In this document: piece after piece, positions 28,320-33,901 of the stretch
How positions within the stretch are numbered: position 1 is the first letter of the stretch
How the letters are laid out: each line of letters begins with the position of its first letter
IMG/VR virus record: IMGVR_UViG_3300024432_000937
Span: 1-33,901 of that record
DNA: 33,901 bases
From: a virus
Reading direction: 5' to 3' (one strand)
Notes under the pieces: model-generated
What the model saw: the letters and a program-made list of their open reading frames with translations, nothing else
What the model was told of the DNA's origin: nothing
Databases searched by the model: none
Made by a program: the position numbers and the translations under genes

Positions 28320-28604
28320 CTACTCCATCCCGGCGGTCTGATACCGCGCAATGACTCCGACCGCGCTATTCTTGACCCGGTGCGTGAAAGCAGCGAAGGG
28401 AAGGACGAGCGGCCGGTCGGGGTCGATCTCGAATGAGTCGTTCCAATTAACGCCGTCATTGCTCAAGACCACGTCCATCGCCTCATCCCAACATTCGAGG
28501 GAGACCAGACGCGTCACCGTGTCGAAGTCTATATCCCCGCTCCACGCGTCCCCGGCGTTCGCGCCGCTTTTAACGTCCATAGTCGATAAAGCTCTATACG
28601 CCAT
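28320..28604 (-). CDS. Small beta-rich protein, paralogue of 24387-24755
   Basis: 94 residues; ATG 28604 with AGGAGG upstream, overlapping the previous gene by 11 bases. Most of its length aligns with the C-terminal two thirds of the 122-residue protein at 24387 (shared WDE...V.LS.DGV, EIDPD, VKN...G.IARYQ). Likely a small virion subunit or accessory domain. The longer paralogue has an extra N-terminal segment. Confidence 0.8.
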   Translation of the reverse strand: MAYRALSTMDVKSGANAGDAWSGDIDFDTVTRLVSLECWDEAMDVVLSNDGVNWNDSFEIDPDRPLVLPFAAFTHRVKNSAVGVIARYQTAGME

Positions 28605-28821
28605 CGCGTGTATACCTCCTGTATCGCTCCCAACACTGGTCGCACAACGGAGAGTCGTATTCGATCACGTCCCATCCCAGGTCTGGATGCCCTGTGATAT
28701 AATACGACTTGTTGATGAAGGGATTATACCAGATTTCAGATCCGCCAGATCGCCTCATAAACTCTGAGCCTTCTGGAAGCTCTATGATTTCGCCCGGTCT
28801 GACGTGCCACCGTCTAGCCAT
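28594..28821 (-). CDS. Small protein with CxxC
   Basis: 75 residues; ATG 28821 after AGGAAGG. Soluble, aromatic-rich (SEIWYNPFINKSYYITG), with one Cys-x2-Cys pair (LCDQCWERY). It resembles small phage proteins that describe themselves as a surface loop plus zinc knuckle, but no family is recognised. Overlaps the next gene by 11 bases. Confidence 0.7.
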   Translation of the reverse strand: MARRWHVRPGEIIELPEGSEFMRRSGGSEIWYNPFINKSYYITGHPDLGWDVIEYDSPLCDQCWERYRRYTRDGV

Positions 28822-28825
28822 GATT

Positions 28826-28918
28826 TTACCTTCCTGGAAGCCTCAGCGTTCCCTCATGGTAGCTCTTGTGTATCCACCAGACGGCATACGCCAGAAGCCC
28901 ATACTTGAGCAGCGTCAT
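28826..28918 (-). CDS. 30-residue membrane microprotein
   Basis: ATG 28918 to TAA 28826, preceded by AAGGAGG nine bases upstream, stopping five bases before the next start. The peptide is MTLLKYGLLAYAVWWIHKSY followed by a hydrophilic end (HEGTLRLPGR): one short N-terminal hydrophobic helix and a polar tail. The strong ribosome site and fit into the gene spacing support it. Tiny membrane proteins are a regular feature of membrane-containing phages such as PRD1. Confidence 0.7.
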   Translation of the reverse strand: MTLLKYGLLAYAVWWIHKSYHEGTLRLPGR

Positions 28919-28932
28919 TCGATTCTGCCTCC

Positions 28933-28956
28933 TTTTCCTCTCTCGAAGAGAGCAAA
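28933..28956. repeat. AG/CT palindrome
   Basis: TTTTCCTCTCTCGAAGAGAG plus CAAA, one base from the stop codon of the transglycosylase gene and just before the Shine-Dalgarno of the 30-residue gene. Confidence 0.85.
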
Positions 28957-28957
28957 C

Positions 28958-29587
28958 TCACCTATAGATACCGTGTGCGCGATCAATCAGGAGCCTGAAT
29001 CTGGGCAGGCCATACTTGATCACGCTGTCCACGTAGCTCTGATTTCCGAACTTGCCCTTTTTCGCCTGCGCTGTCCCTGCATTGTAAGCTGAAACAGCGA
29101 ACGATACGGGGTCGGGTGTGCTTGCGTACCGTTCTAACTGCCAGTTGAGGTACGCCGTCCCATATCGGATGTTATTCGCGGGATTGTAAAGCAGATCGGG
29201 GTCGCCTGAGAATCCCAACATCTGCGCGGTCGTGTCCCTGACTTGCATGAGGCCATACTCACCGACCTCGCCGCGAGCTGCATAGTCGCCCCTGCTCTCC
29301 GTCCAGATGATAGCAGAAACAAGCGCGGGGTCGATGTTCAGGGGCTTTGCGTTGGATTCGATCAAGCTCAGGTAGGACAGGACACGCGCCTCGCTTGACA
29401 GGATCGTGGTGGGTACGCGCTCCGGGTGTTCGCGGAGTATTTGAGCGACCTCCTCAGCAGACCTCCAGCGCCTCGCCTCTGAGTCCCAGAAGAGATTACT
29501 GAGTTCGTCGGGGCTGTACTGTCGCGACCGTGAGCGGATAAACAGAACCAGACCCAGCGCGCCGCTGATAAGCAGCCACTTCTTCAC
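28958..29587 (-). CDS. Membrane-anchored lytic transglycosylase (SLT family)
   Basis: 209 residues from GTG 29587 (GGAGGG upstream). An N-terminal membrane helix (WLLISGALGLVLFI) is followed by a soluble SLT/lysozyme-like domain at about 80-190. Its signature is IIWTESRGDYAARG with the catalytic Glu, EYGLMQV, NIRYGTAYLNWQL and VSAYNAGTAQA. These enzymes cut the glycan of peptidoglycan to a 1,6-anhydro product. In tailless phages such as PRD1 a virion transglycosylase (P7) opens the cell wall for DNA entry. The anchor and structural neighbours fit that role better than free endolysin, but lysis is possible. Confidence 0.9.
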   Translation of the reverse strand: MKKWLLISGALGLVLFIRSRSRQYSPDELSNLFWDSEARRWRSAEEVAQILREHPERVPTTILSSEARVLSYLSLIESNAKPLNIDPALVSAIIWTESRGDYAARGEVGEYGLMQVRDTTAQMLGFSGDPDLLYNPANNIRYGTAYLNWQLERYASTPDPVSFAVSAYNAGTAQAKKGKFGNQSYVDSVIKYGLPRFRLLIDRAHGIYR

Positions 29588-29602
29588 GGTGCATCCCTCC
29601 CC

Positions 29603-30109
29603 TCAGACTATCGGAATGTCGAGGTGGGATACGCCGACCGCGATAGCCGCCGGCCCCGCTACTATCCCGTACAAAGTCCTGCTGGCAGAGACTAACAGCT
29701 TTTCGGTGCTTTCCGTCTGTATGATCGGGCTTTGCACTGTCATCGTCGCGGCGGAGCCATAATGCAAAAGCTGTGCGTTATCCAAGTTTGTGATGATGAC
29801 CGCGACATCGTGATCGTTCGGATTGACGACCAGCGGCGTCGCGGCAATCGTGACGGGCACAACTATGAGGTCTCTGGGGAACGAGGCCGCGAGGAGCCTC
29901 ATCAGTGCTATCATCTGACCAGTCGGAGTAATAGCAAACCCAGGCGCGCCGATAGGCGGTATGACTATCCCGGCCTTATCTAGCAGCTCTATGATCTTTT
30001 CCAGCCTCAACCCAAGCTGTCTGCCTACACTACAGAGAACCTCCTCAAGCGTCGCGCTGGTCTCCGGGTATTCTCCACGCCGGATCTGTTCCCATATATC
30101 GCTACCCAT
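29603..30109 (-). CDS. Putative virion protein, 168 residues
   Basis: ATG 30109 with GGGAGG upstream (GTG 30112 is the alternative). A helical N-terminal third (LEEVLCSVGRQLGLRLEKIIELLDK) is followed by a beta-rich domain rich in Val/Thr/Ala (LIVVPVTIAATPLVVNPNDHDVAVIITNLD). The second part is compatible with a small jelly-roll or Ig-like fold. It lies between the transglycosylase and the likely capsid genes. No family recognised. Confidence 0.75.
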   Translation of the reverse strand: MGSDIWEQIRRGEYPETSATLEEVLCSVGRQLGLRLEKIIELLDKAGIVIPPIGAPGFAITPTGQMIALMRLLAASFPRDLIVVPVTIAATPLVVNPNDHDVAVIITNLDNAQLLHYGSAATMTVQSPIIQTESTEKLLVSASRTLYGIVAGPAAIAVGVSHLDIPIV

Positions 30110-30128
30110 CACCGGCCTCCCTTCTGGC

Positions 30129-30509
30129 TTACACCTCTTGAGGGAGACGCCTGCCGATGAATAGGAGCGTCAGTGTGTCCAGTGCGCCCCCGCCGTTGTA
30201 GGCTTCCACCATGATCGCGCTTCCCTTCTCGAACCTGTAGGGCTTCTTAAGCTCATACGGTCTCTGATCGACACCTGCTAAACAGTTTATAGGGTACTGA
30301 TCGGCGGAGAAGAAGTAGTTTCCCCCATTATCAGAAATCCGTATTGTCCAGTCGCCGTTTGTGGCGTTCCAGTATGAGCCTAGCTCTTCCCAGATAAACG
30401 GCTGCGCTCCTATCTCTTGCGCGGGCAAGGTCTGGGTCGCGGTAAGCGTGTTAGCGCTAAGGGCAACGCGTATCTGGTACCAACGCCCTGTTATCTTATT
30501 GTTTCCCAT
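30129..30509 (-). CDS. Small beta-rich virion protein, possible minor jelly-roll
   Basis: 126 residues; ATG 30509 after AAGGAGG. A regular alternation of strands and short turns is visible (DWTIRISDNGGNYFFS, YRFEKGSAIMVEAYNGG, LDTLTLLFIGRRL). The end pattern, hydrophobic strand, F..G..I.V..YN, then L.L.F.G, is typical of small viral jelly-roll subunits. Minor capsid or vertex protein is a reasonable guess; sequence identity to a named family is not evident. Confidence 0.75.
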   Translation of the reverse strand: MGNNKITGRWYQIRVALSANTLTATQTLPAQEIGAQPFIWEELGSYWNATNGDWTIRISDNGGNYFFSADQYPINCLAGVDQRPYELKKPYRFEKGSAIMVEAYNGGGALDTLTLLFIGRRLPQEV

Positions 30510-30527
30510 GAAAGTAGACCTCCTTTC

Positions 30528-30554
30528 AGCCTATAAGCCTATGAGCCTATCAGC
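30528..30554. repeat. GCCTATNA short tandem repeat
   Basis: Three octamer-type units (GCCTATAA, GCCTATGA, GCCTATCA) followed by GCCTTC, in the gap between two virion-type genes. Confidence 0.75.
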
Positions 30555-30557
30555 CTT

Positions 30558-31220
30558 CTATCTCAGAGGTCTGACTCTCAGAACGTCATAGATTACGAAA
30601 CAGTAGCAAGTCGCGCTCAAGGTCGTGAGTGTGTAGAACACAATGTCAAACCTGAACGTCCGGCCCTCGCTGATATAGTGAGGTATCATCAGCCTCGGAT
30701 TCGCACCTGCTGATGGTATGCCGTTAGTTATGACGCCGACCGTCGCGAGGTTGAGCGTCGTCTGCTCGTTGCCATACGTTCCGTACGCACTGGGGAACGT
30801 GGGCAGCGGCCCGGACTTAACGGTATTGTCGTCATCCATGACGGCCTCGGCGTATCCCTGCGATATTATCAGCCGCATGTCCGCCTCGTCAACGTCTCCC
30901 TGCGGCATGATATTCATTCGGTAGACGATGGCCTCGTCGCCCTGTGGGAGTCGTCCCGACTGGCTCATGTTGGTATCCTGGCGCGTCTTGCCCTGGATGT
31001 CACGGAAGAACACGAACCTCGTCGATGCCGGGATCGCCGCCGGTGTGAAGAGTACCCGGTCATAGATAATATCCTGACGCATATCAGCGAACTTTCTGAC
31101 TCCTACGCCTTCGATGAAAAGCTCTCCGGGCTTACCCGTTCCGGTTACACCAGGAGGCATGACCTGACCTAAAGTGTTCATGAATGCGGCTGAATAGTTG
31201 GGTGCGTTGCCTTTGCCCAT
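30558..31220 (-). CDS. Candidate major capsid protein
   Basis: 220 residues; ATG 31220 with AAAGGAAAGG upstream. Almost wholly beta-rich with few cysteines and no membrane helix. Notable segments are IYDRVLFTPAAIPASTRFVF, GKTRQDTNMSQSGRLPQG, IVYRMNIMPQG and, near the end, ISEGRTFRFDIVFYT. The DTNM..SGRLPQG block followed by a strand recalls uncharacterised jelly-roll-like capsid proteins of tailless phage genomes, but I cannot confirm this. Flanked by other structural candidates and a multi-helix membrane protein. Assignment as capsid is inference; a structure prediction would decide. Confidence 0.6.
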   Translation of the reverse strand: MGKGNAPNYSAAFMNTLGQVMPPGVTGTGKPGELFIEGVGVRKFADMRQDIIYDRVLFTPAAIPASTRFVFFRDIQGKTRQDTNMSQSGRLPQGDEAIVYRMNIMPQGDVDEADMRLIISQGYAEAVMDDDNTVKSGPLPTFPSAYGTYGNEQTTLNLATVGVITNGIPSAGANPRLMIPHYISEGRTFRFDIVFYTLTTLSATCYCFVIYDVLRVRPLR

Positions 31221-31284
31221 CGTAAAATTTCCTTTCCTTTCCGTATGGATCGGCGGACAATGTGTGTCACGCCGGGCTATACGG

Positions 31285-31334
31285 TTTTGCTCTCTTCGAG
31301 AGAAGAGAATTTTGCTCTCTCCGAGAGAAGAGAA
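31285..31334. repeat. AG/CT palindrome, tandem pair
   Basis: Units at 31285-31309 (core CTCTCTTCGAGAG) and 31310-31334 (core CTCTCTCCGAGAG), each starting TTTTG and ending AAGAGAA, in the 140-base gap upstream of the candidate capsid gene. Confidence 0.85.
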
Positions 31335-31360
31335 TGAAGCGCACCTGTTGTCTGTCTAGC

Positions 31361-31963
31361 CTACCCTGTAGTCCACGCCGGCACTTGCTGGCTGATCTGG
31401 TTCAGGTACGGACTCTGATACATCCAGTCTGGGAACTGTCCGGCGGGTACAACTGCCCCCATCGAGCTTGAGGCTCTCACATTCGGTCGGCGTCCCGCGA
31501 CGCCGCCTGACGGCGCGAGGAACATCCCGACGACTCTTAAGCCGTTAACGACCACCGGACCCAGCGCGACAGCCGCGCCGAGGTCTGGCTGTTTCGCGTA
31601 CTTCCCAACCGCGTATCCTGCGATCAGACCCAGGATGACCTCCAGAGCCATGATCCAATTCGACCCTGGATCGAGCTTTATCATGGGCGCGAGGTATCCG
31701 ACGCCTTTATTTGCGAACACAGCCCCGCCGACAGCTACGCCGCCGGTGATGAGGGTGTTCTGCAACTGCTGTAGATCAAACGGCAAAGCCCCTAATCCTG
31801 CAAGACCGCCGCCGCCTGAGAACTTAGCGCATCGCTCGACCATCTTTCCAGTCGCGGCGCTCCGTACCCGCTTTTTTCGTATACATCTTCCTCTTCTCAC
31901 TGCACTGCCTCCCTTCGTTCGTGGTATGCCCTCGAAGAGCAAAACCTCAGCTATACCTGGCAT
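31361..31963 (-). CDS. Multi-helix membrane protein with basic N-terminus
   Basis: 200 residues; ATG 31963 after GGGAG. A basic N-terminal region (VRRGRCIRKKRVRS) is followed by three hydrophobic segments: TLITGGVAVGGAVFA, IMALEVILGLIAGYAVG and LGAAVALGPVVVNGLRVVGMFL. The C-terminus is soluble with Gln, Pro and Tyr. Likely integral to a virion membrane next to the capsid shell, by context. Confidence 0.8.
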   Translation of the reverse strand: MPGIAEVLLFEGIPRTKGGSAVRRGRCIRKKRVRSAATGKMVERCAKFSGGGGLAGLGALPFDLQQLQNTLITGGVAVGGAVFANKGVGYLAPMIKLDPGSNWIMALEVILGLIAGYAVGKYAKQPDLGAAVALGPVVVNGLRVVGMFLAPSGGVAGRRPNVRASSSMGAVVPAGQFPDWMYQSPYLNQISQQVPAWTTG

Positions 31964-31979
31964 GATTTCACTCCCTGGG

Positions 31980-32267
31980 CTATCCGATTATCCTCCAGCC
32001 CTTTGAGGTCGGGCAGGCGATCCGCCCGTTCCTGTATTTCCTACAGCCGGGCTTCATGCTCGCCTTTCCGCTCCGGCTCCTACTTTTGCCAGCGAAGCCC
32101 GGAATAATCTTCATTCCGACGATAGGGATGCCAAGCCCCTCCAAGACGGAGGGCTTCACGAACCTGAAAACCGTCTTTCCCTTGTCCCTCAGCCAGCAGG
32201 CAGCCTGACCGCCTTTGATTTTCTTGCACCTGATGATGCTGCTTTTGGTGACCTTGACCTTTGCCAA
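31980..32267 (-). CDS. Basic Cys protein, tandem paralogue 2
   Basis: 95 residues from TTG 32267 (GGAAGGGGG eight bases upstream). The same TTG and spacing occur in the paralogue just upstream, which decides this start over longer open frames. It shares K(L)AKV, IIRCKKIKGGQAACWLRDKG and VFRFV..GLGIP with that paralogue. The C-terminal half is very basic with two cysteines. Nucleic-acid binding in the virion is a plausible guess. Confidence 0.7.
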   Translation of the reverse strand: MAKVKVTKSSIIRCKKIKGGQAACWLRDKGKTVFRFVKPSVLEGLGIPIVGMKIIPGFAGKSRSRSGKASMKPGCRKYRNGRIACPTSKGWRIIG

Positions 32268-32289
32268 TTTGACCCCCTTCCTGCTTACG

Positions 32290-32313
32290 TTTTCCTCTAT
32301 CGAGAGAGGAAAA
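32290..32313. repeat. AG/CT palindrome
   Basis: TTTTCCTCT (32290-32298) pairs with AGAGGAAAA (32305-32313), loop ATCGAG. It directly abuts the stop codon of the upstream paralogue. Confidence 0.85.
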
Positions 32314-32616
32314 TCACGACTTCTTGCGCTTCGCGGCTTTCTTGCGCCCCTTCGGTCTCCGACCAGTACACTGTGAGACAGGGACAAACTTATTCTGACT
32401 ATCCCTGCAATTTTTCCCATCGAAGGTATAGCCGCCAGTGAGCGTCATAGCCACGCGGCCCCGCTTCCCGGTGCGGAGAGGGATACCAAGCCTCTTGAGG
32501 CGCTCCTTTGATACGAACCTGAAAACTATCGTCCCCTTTTCCTTGATCCAGCACGCGGCGCGGCCGCCTTTTACGCGCTTGCAACTGAGGACGTTCTGGT
32601 TTGTGACCTTTGCCAA
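32314..32616 (-). CDS. Basic Cys protein, tandem paralogue 1
   Basis: 100 residues from TTG 32616 (AAAGGGGG eight bases upstream); GTG 32643 is an alternative. VLSCKRVKGGRAACWIKEKG and VFRFVSKERLKRLGIP match the downstream copy. The C-terminal half diverges (NCRDSQNKFVPVSQCTGRR, then a Lys/Arg tail). A small DNA-condensing or capsid-lining protein would have such charge, but this is inferred from composition only. Confidence 0.7.
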   Translation of the reverse strand: MAKVTNQNVLSCKRVKGGRAACWIKEKGTIVFRFVSKERLKRLGIPLRTGKRGRVAMTLTGGYTFDGKNCRDSQNKFVPVSQCTGRRPKGRKKAAKRKKS

Positions 32617-32656
32617 TTTCTGATCCCCCTTTCTACGTTTCACTAATCAATCATCG

Positions 32657-33322
32657 CTAAGAGACAATCGAATGGAACCACGCCGCGATTACTACAACGT
32701 CACGCGCCGACTGCATACTGTTGTTGACGTATACATTTGTCGCATCCGCTGCGATCCCTAACGTTAGCTCCCCGAACAGGTCCGGGTGACCTGACAGATT
32801 CGTGAAGACCGCGTTTGGGACTACCCCTACGTCGTCCAGGTCGGTAGTACCTCCGACGAAGTTTCCCGCGCCGGTGGGATTGACCTCCACCATAGCGACC
32901 ACGCACGAATCCGCCGGCGTGTCTGGCAGAACCACGTTCACCAGAAGCGCCGCCTGCGTTCCAATGCCGACCTGCATAGCTCCCAGGTTGTCAATGCACA
33001 ACAGGCAGAGGTTATACATCGCATTGGTGACGTTGAAGCCTGTCAAATCCCAGAACGGATCGGCGGGTGCGGCCGCGTAGTGAACGCCCAAAACGGTGTA
33101 CGCCGCCGCGACAACGAGGCGAGCGTCAGTCAGAACGACTGTTCCCATGAGCGCCCCGACGTTGGTGAAACACCGGGCGTAAAGCGCCTTTTTCGCCCCC
33201 TCCAAGTCGTCCTTTTCCACAAGAAAATACCAGACCGGCGTTGTGTCCAGGCCGTGCACTACCGCCTGATTCAGCGCGCCTGCGGCTATTGTCGCCGGTA
33301 GTCTCACAAAATCTAGTGCCAT
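32657..33322 (-). CDS. Putative virion protein, complete paralogue of split gene
   Basis: 221 residues; ATG 33322 with AGGAGG. Beta-rich with Val/Ala/Thr/Asn, no membrane helix. It is alignable end to end with the protein encoded across the contig join: shared PVWYFL/PNWIFI, KKALYA, NICLLC-type segment, VVLPDTPADSCVVA, FVGGTT, LSGHPDLFGE.TLG, ATNVYV.NSM.SAR, and the same ending HSI(V/I)S. A 38-base stretch is identical at the DNA level. A paired capsid or vertex subunit is plausible. Function not shown. Confidence 0.85.
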   Translation of the reverse strand: MALDFVRLPATIAAGALNQAVVHGLDTTPVWYFLVEKDDLEGAKKALYARCFTNVGALMGTVVLTDARLVVAAAYTVLGVHYAAAPADPFWDLTGFNVTNAMYNLCLLCIDNLGAMQVGIGTQAALLVNVVLPDTPADSCVVAMVEVNPTGAGNFVGGTTDLDDVGVVPNAVFTNLSGHPDLFGELTLGIAADATNVYVNNSMQSARDVVVIAAWFHSIVS

Positions 33323-33337
33323 AACTAAAGCCTCCTC

Positions 33338-33383
33338 TTTCTTCTCTTAAGAGAGCATTTGCTTTCTTCGAGAGAAGACAAAA
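33338..33383. repeat. AG/CT palindrome, tandem pair
   Basis: Units at 33338-33357 (core CTCTTAAGAG) and 33358-33383 (core CTTTCTTCGAGAGAAG), between the two paralogous virion-type genes. Confidence 0.8.
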
Positions 33384-33393
33384 AACGGCGCGC

Positions 33394-33901
33394 CTACGAG
33401 ATTATCGAATGGAGACAAGCGGCCAGTATCTCAACCTGTCGCGCGGAGTACATGCTATTATCCACATACACATTGGTCGCGTCTGCGGCACTTCCTAGCG
33501 TGATCTCACCGAAGAGGTCGGGATGTCCTGACAGGTCGGTGTAAACCGCGTTAACATTCGCGGCATTTAGAGCGGTCGTGCCTCCCACGAAGTTCGCCGT
33601 CGTCGGGTTCACCGAGACCTGAGCAACCACGCACGAATCCGCCGGCGTGTCTGGCAGAACCACATTCGCCAAAAGCGCCGCCTCCGTTCCAACACCGATC
33701 TGCATAGCGCCCGCGTCGTCCATACACAGGAGACAGATGTTGAAAAAATTCTGAGTGCAGTCGAATCCGACAAGCTGCCAGTAATCATCTGTAGCAATCA
33801 GGGCGTAGAAAACGCCCGCGACAGTATAGACCGCCGCCGCATTTGTCCTCACATCCTGTACCGTTGTCCCGATTGTTATCCCTAGGTCAGCGAAAGACTG
33901 C
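33394..33901 (-). CDS. Putative virion protein, C-terminal part (starts at 270 across the join)
   Basis: The bases to 33774 are codons 91-217 of the gene that starts at 270; 33775-33901 repeat bases 1-127. The C-terminal two thirds match the complete paralogue at 32657-33322: VVLPDTPADSCVVA, FVGGTT, DLSGHPDLFGEITLG, ATNVYVDNSMYSAR. It ends in HSIIS*. The full protein is 216 residues. See the N-terminal entry for role. Confidence 0.85.
   Translation of the reverse strand, partial: QSFADLGITIGTTVQDVRTNAAAVYTVAGVFYALIATDDYWQLVGFDCTQNFFNICLLCMDDAGAMQIGVGTEAALLANVVLPDTPADSCVVAQVSVNPTTANFVGGTTALNAANVNAVYTDLSGHPDLFGEITLGSAADATNVYVDNSMYSARQVEILAACLHSIIS
33775..33901. repeat. Terminal direct repeat (circular overlap, right copy)
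   Basis: Exact copy of bases 1-127. Removing one copy gives a circle of 33,774 bp in which the reading frame ending at 33394 is continuous with the start codon at 270. Confidence 0.95.

Noticed and set aside
18366-33383. AG/CT palindromes as ordinary intrinsic terminators
   Set aside because: Stems are short and AT/AG-rich, and T runs lie on the 5' side of the stem on both strands rather than after the 3' arm.

Overview
The window is one complete circular replicon. Bases 1-127 are repeated exactly at 33775-33901, so the true molecule is about 33,774 bp, and the gene that runs off the left end re-enters at the right end. It looks like a virus of bacteria (Shine-Dalgarno sites and sigma70-type promoters throughout). 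Low-complexity Pro-Thr linkers in two virion-type proteins are a habit of Chloroflexota secreted proteins, so a Chloroflexota host is a weak guess. No tRNA, rRNA, CRISPR, integrase, transposase, polymerase or relaxase gene was seen.

The genome is two long opposing transcription units. Both leave a divergent control region at about 5.87-6.15 kb, which has three candidate promoters and a GC-rich stem-loop. They converge at 17.93-18.39 kb, where there are a minus-strand intrinsic terminator and a structured, gene-free 460 bp. The plus-strand unit (6.15-17.93 kb) starts with a glycosyltransferase and a small membrane protein. A strong promoter at 7.18 kb follows, then a small helix-turn-helix protein and a probable replication initiator. 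The initiator gene contains four 21-bp iteron-like repeats followed by an AT-rich stretch, the layout of the lambda O gene origin. Next come two or three unknown genes, a 420-bp palindrome-rich island, and an array of about ten small accessory genes (10.8-13.75 kb). Nine of these are preceded by a copy of one roughly 45-bp element that ends in a hairpin and a Shine-Dalgarno site. A run of tightly coupled small unknown genes, many cysteine-rich, completes the unit.

The minus-strand unit (5.87 kb down to 1, then 33.77 down to 18.39 kb) has the character of a late, virion-building operon. It holds a membrane-anchored lytic transglycosylase, a transglutaminase-like protein, several beta-rich proteins that could be capsid, vertex or spike components (including tandem paralogues), a GT2 glycosyltransferase, and an unusually large number of small proteins with a single transmembrane helix, often at the extreme C-terminus. 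No terminase, portal, tail tube, tape measure or Walker-A packaging ATPase could be recognised. Together this suggests a tailless, membrane-containing virus of a type I cannot assign. That classification is inference; individual structural roles are not proven by the sequence.

The non-coding layer is rich. An AG/CT palindrome family sits at gene junctions of the minus-strand operon only (ten full units and one half). The nine-copy cassette element is confined to the plus-strand accessory array. Heptad TGATCAC-type repeats occur at three places. Several GC-rich long stem-loops share an 11-mer arm.
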